Source of the DNA: Chrysomallon squamiferum
Taxonomy: Eukaryota > Mollusca > Gastropoda > Neomphalida > Peltospiridae
Direction: 5' to 3'
Length of the DNA stretch: 64,000 nucleotides
Assembly (NCBI GenBank): GCA_012295275.1
Contig: CM022668.1
Span: 10,672,863 to 10,736,862 of the forward strand
Position 1 is the stretch's first letter. The number at the start of each line of letters is the position of its first letter. The notes under the pieces are model-generated. The model did no database searches and had not been told where the DNA came from. It saw only the letters and a list, made by a program, of their open reading frames with translations. The position numbers were made by a program, and so were the translations under genes. Positions 61,033 to 64,000 of this stretch are shown here, piece after piece.

Positions 61033-62160
61033 GGAATTATAAGAGATATCGTTAGCCTGTAAGTCAATGTATACATACCTGAAAAGTGCTAATCCAGTAC
61101 GAAAAATCTGATCTTGGAATAATCCTTTGATGCAGTTCTGGATCTCATCAGATGAAGTTCTGTGTCTCTTCAGTTGATATGTGTGACACTTAAAGTGTTC
61201 TGTGCTCAAAGATCGTACTTAACTGAGTTTGCTGAATTAATAGATATTGAGAAACTGACATATGAATAGTCACATTCATACCGAAAAAGATTTATCGGAA
61301 GCAAAACCACCCAAATGTTCCAATTACACCTAAATTCCACAGTGGTTAATTATATGAAAGAACTAGAGGCCTCCATTATACTAATGTAACAAATAATAAC
61401 TTTTTTGTGGAAACGACTACTACGAAGTTCAGTAATATAATGTTTCCACTCAGAAATTAGGTAGGCGACCTTGCATCTGTCTTTAGCTTCTCAACGACAG
61501 AAGGATGGCACCCTCCGGAATTAGATTATTTATTTTGAAAGTAAAGACCTTTAAAAAATATGAAAGAGAGGTTTGTAAAGCCTGGTAAAATGACTTCATT
61601 TTCACAGGTCCATCCCCATCTTCAAATCAGTGATCCATAACGCCGTAAGGAAGATAAACCGTGGGGTAATTAGTAGTAGCCTGGCGGGTTTCTGTAGCAC
61701 CTTCCTTTGGATTATCATGGATTTAAAGCAACGTGTTCAATGAATGTAAAAGGTAAGAAAAGTCTTTACTACTCTAGATGACATCGATAAAATTTGAATA
61801 TTTCTGAAGGTTTATTCACGTCATCATTTCCTCGTGATGATCTTGATTATGCATTGAAACTCTTTCACCGAACTTTGTTTTATGTCGGCGGACAAAATAT
61901 AACAACCGTCACCGTAAAGTCTGTGAATACTTCTTTAGTCTGTTTAATGATTGCAGAACATTTTGAGATATTTAATTTTTACACATTATCAGTCGATCAT
62001 AATTATAATGAAAATAATGACATTTATAATGATGATGATGATGTTAATAATAATAATAATAATCATAATAATAATAATAATAATAGGAGAACATGATTCA
62101 CTTTAATTTAACATAAATAAGACTACATAATATGGACAGAACCTAATTGAAAATAAATAA
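60401..62160. other. Intergenic region, mostly unexplained
   Basis: GAAA-rich start, AAT run at 60990-61031, one possible minus-strand exon (61079-61209), and a single-copy-looking stretch 61230-61760 of more balanced composition in which I recognise nothing. Confidence 0.5.
61079..61209 (-). other. Possible exon of an unknown gene
   Basis: Open minus-strand frame reading EHFKCHTYQLKRHRTSSDE and ending FRTGLALF at a good donor (CAG|GTATGT). Composition is protein-like and not repeat-driven. A weak acceptor (CACAG) may precede it near 61199. No family recognised and no partner exon found. Confidence 0.3.
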
Positions 62161-62163
62161 TTA

Positions 62164-62936
62164 CATTGGTGCCTTTGACTTATAAGTTTAATTCGTTCCG
62201 TGACCGAGCTCGTAACTCAATTTGCTCGTATATCAAATCAATTTTCCCATCTGAAATTAATTGACGTACCACTAATCCATTCTAGCCCCTCAAAATCCAC
62301 CCGAATTTTTATTATTATTTTTTTAATTTAATAGGAAAAACGTGCTTTTAAATAGGAAAACTGTATTTATAAATGACAAATATTCTACAAAAGCAAAATA
62401 AAAGAGAATGTAAAGAAATAAATTGGTTTTGTAAAGTGTATTTATCTTGGAGATCAGACAAATTATTTTAACGCCTTTGGTTAGAGATACAGTCTTTATC
62501 GACTCCTGCTTCAGTATGGTAAATATCGTAGAAATAATACGCTCATACTGCCTAGCCATGTTGACTACACGCACATCCCGCTCATGTTTTCATGATTTCA
62601 TGCTTTAATTCAATGGATATCATCCGCTTCGTCTTCTCTGCATTGTGCTTTGCACTCACTTTCTTAGGATCCATGGTATGAAAAAAGAAATTTGGTAAAA
62701 TACCGCACAAAACCCAAACACGATACAACAGAGATGCTTCCGCTGTGAGGTACACGTGAAATAAACAAGTGAGACGCGGGATGCTGGGCGGATGGTATGT
62801 TGTTCGTTGCGCCAACTAGCGACGGCGTATCCTGACCTCGCTCGGAACTCAAATTTTGGCTCGCAACTCGACCGGGCAACTCCTCGTAACTCGAAAAACT
62901 CGTAAGTTGGTACACTCGTAACTCGAGGTACCACTG
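62164..62936 (-). mobile_element. Tigger-like DNA transposon, internally deleted, copy 2
   Basis: The right end on the minus strand reads CAGTGGTACCTCGAGTTACG; the left end reads CATTGGTGCCTTTGACTTAT, an imperfect inverted repeat. TA target duplications flank it (62162-62163 and 62937-62938). On the minus strand from about 62672 it encodes MDPKKVSAKHNAEKTKRM, then IELKHEIMK, a one-base loss, and VVNMARQYER: the N-terminal DNA-binding part of a Tigger/pogo transposase. The DDE part is missing, so it cannot move on its own. Confidence 0.8.
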
Positions 62937-63231
62937 TATTTGATAACGTAATCTCATTCATAACAACACAAATTAATTGTCTAATATGAAAATACAAACA
63001 GATTATATCAGAACTGCACTAAATATCAGTCATAATGCGATAGAAAATTGAACACCGTTCACGGTGTTTATTTAATGCAGAAATAGTCAGTAATGCTCTA
63101 GGAAACGAGTACGAAAACAGAAACCATAAGAAAAAAAAAATAAAATGAAGAAATAATTAACGGATAAATAAATAATTAAAAACAAAATATGAGAATAGAG
63201 GTAATAAAATTATAAAATAATAAAATAATAA

Positions 63232-63965
63232 TAAACTGTTCTCTGCTGAAGACAGTCAGCCGTTATTTACTCATTCCAAACTGTGAACTATTCTCTCTTT
63301 AAGCTAGTCAACCGTTATTTACTCATTCCAAACTGTGAACTATTCTCTCTTTAAGCTAGTCATCCGTTATTTACTCATTCCAAACTGTGAACTATTCTCT
63401 CTTTAAGCTAGTCAACCGTTATTTACTCATTCCAAACTGTGAACTATTCTCTCTTTAAGCTAGTCATCCGTTATTTACTCATTCCAAACTGTGAACTATT
63501 CTCTCTTTAAGCTAGTCAACCGTTATTTACTCATTCCAAACTGTGAACTATTCTCTCTTTAAGCTAGTCAACCGTTATTTACTTATTCCAAACTGTGAAC
63601 TATTCTCTCTTTAAGCTAGTCAACCGTTATTTAATTCCAAACTGTGAACTATTCTCTCTTTAAGCTAGTCAACCGTTATTTACTCATTCCAAACTGTGAA
63701 CTATTCTCTCTTTAAGCTAGTCAACCGTTATTTACTTATTCCAAACTGTGAACTATTCTCTCTTTAAGCTAGTCAACCGTTATTTACTTATTCCAAACTG
63801 TGAACTATTCTCTCTTTAAGCTAGTCAACCGTTATTTACTCATTCCACACTGTGAACTATTCTCTCTTGAAGACAGTCAGCCGTTATTCACTCAGTCCAA
63901 ACAGTTAACTATTGTCTCTATGAGCCCAAACGTGAGCCGTTATTTATTCATGCCAAAATGTGAGA
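63232..63965. repeat. 52-bp satellite-like tandem array
   Basis: About 14 copies of TTATTTACTCATTCCAAACT, GTGAACTATTCTCTCTTTAA and GCTAGTCAACCG. Central copies are nearly identical; those at both ends diverge, as expected from unequal exchange. Confidence 0.93.
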
Positions 63966-64000
63966 ACTGCTTGACCATTCCAAAATGTGAAACAAAATTT

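Noticed and set aside
61794-62096. 100-codon plus-strand frame starting with a non-ATG codon and ending in an Asn run
   Set aside because: No ATG, no recognisable family, no clear splice sites, and its end is AAT repeat.
62656-62997. Two overlapping minus-strand frames near the right Tigger-like end
   Set aside because: Shadow frames of the transposon terminal region; only the MDPKK frame matches a transposase start.
63232-63965. CRISPR-like regular repeats
   Set aside because: Direct 52-bp tandem units with no unique spacers, in animal DNA: a satellite.

Overview
This is eukaryotic, animal genomic DNA: AT-rich, intron-rich, with GT/AG splice sites and very dense microsatellites. The domain set (fucolectin-like plus MEGF/CED-1-type EGF repeats fused to a receptor tyrosine phosphatase) and the repeat style suggest a mollusc or another lophotrochozoan. 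I cannot name the species. Two gaps of exactly 200 N (16346-16545 and 48801-49000) look like fixed-size placeholders of unknown true length.

The window is a tandem cluster of one receptor family. Each ectodomain is built in the same order: signal peptide exon, an N-terminal EGF-like exon, an F5/8-type or fucolectin-like domain in two exons, then a row of one-exon EGF-like modules. Nearly all exons are in phase 1-1. Two kinds of cytoplasmic half are attached. Minus-strand genes: gene A (3086 down to 1, runs off the window), fragment A2 (6820-6467) and gene B (24603 down to about 16546), which has a transmembrane helix and a short tail with three tyrosine motifs. Plus-strand genes: gene C (8883-16243, 3' part missing at a gap), gene D (25998-46484, complete, about 1315 aa), and gene E (49084-59787), a second phosphatase half with no ectodomain visible. 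D and E have an active-looking first PTP domain (WPDHG, HCSAGIGRTG) and a degenerate second one.

The minus and plus genes sit head to head: B/D starts are 1.4 kb apart, A2/C' 1.4 kb, and A faces an orphan plus-strand promoter 2.6 kb away. Ectodomain exons on the two strands are almost the same while the intracellular parts differ. This looks like a paired-receptor arrangement: one receptor with a tyrosine-signalling tail and one with a phosphatase, sharing an ectodomain and a divergent promoter region, duplicated as a unit. An ETS-like 14-mer, GTCAAGCAGGAAGT or a close variant, lies just upstream of the start codon on both sides.

Region by region: 1-3.1 kb gene A; 3.1-8.2 kb intergenic with decayed unit remnants; 8.2-16.3 kb gene C (disrupted); 16.5-24.6 kb gene B; 26.0-46.5 kb gene D; 46.5-49 kb 3' flank, Tigger-like element and gap; 49.1-59.8 kb gene E; 59.8-64 kb flank with a Tigger-like element and a 52-bp satellite. 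No tRNA, rRNA or CRISPR array was seen. All gene models come from reading splice sites and phases by eye; no transcript data were available.
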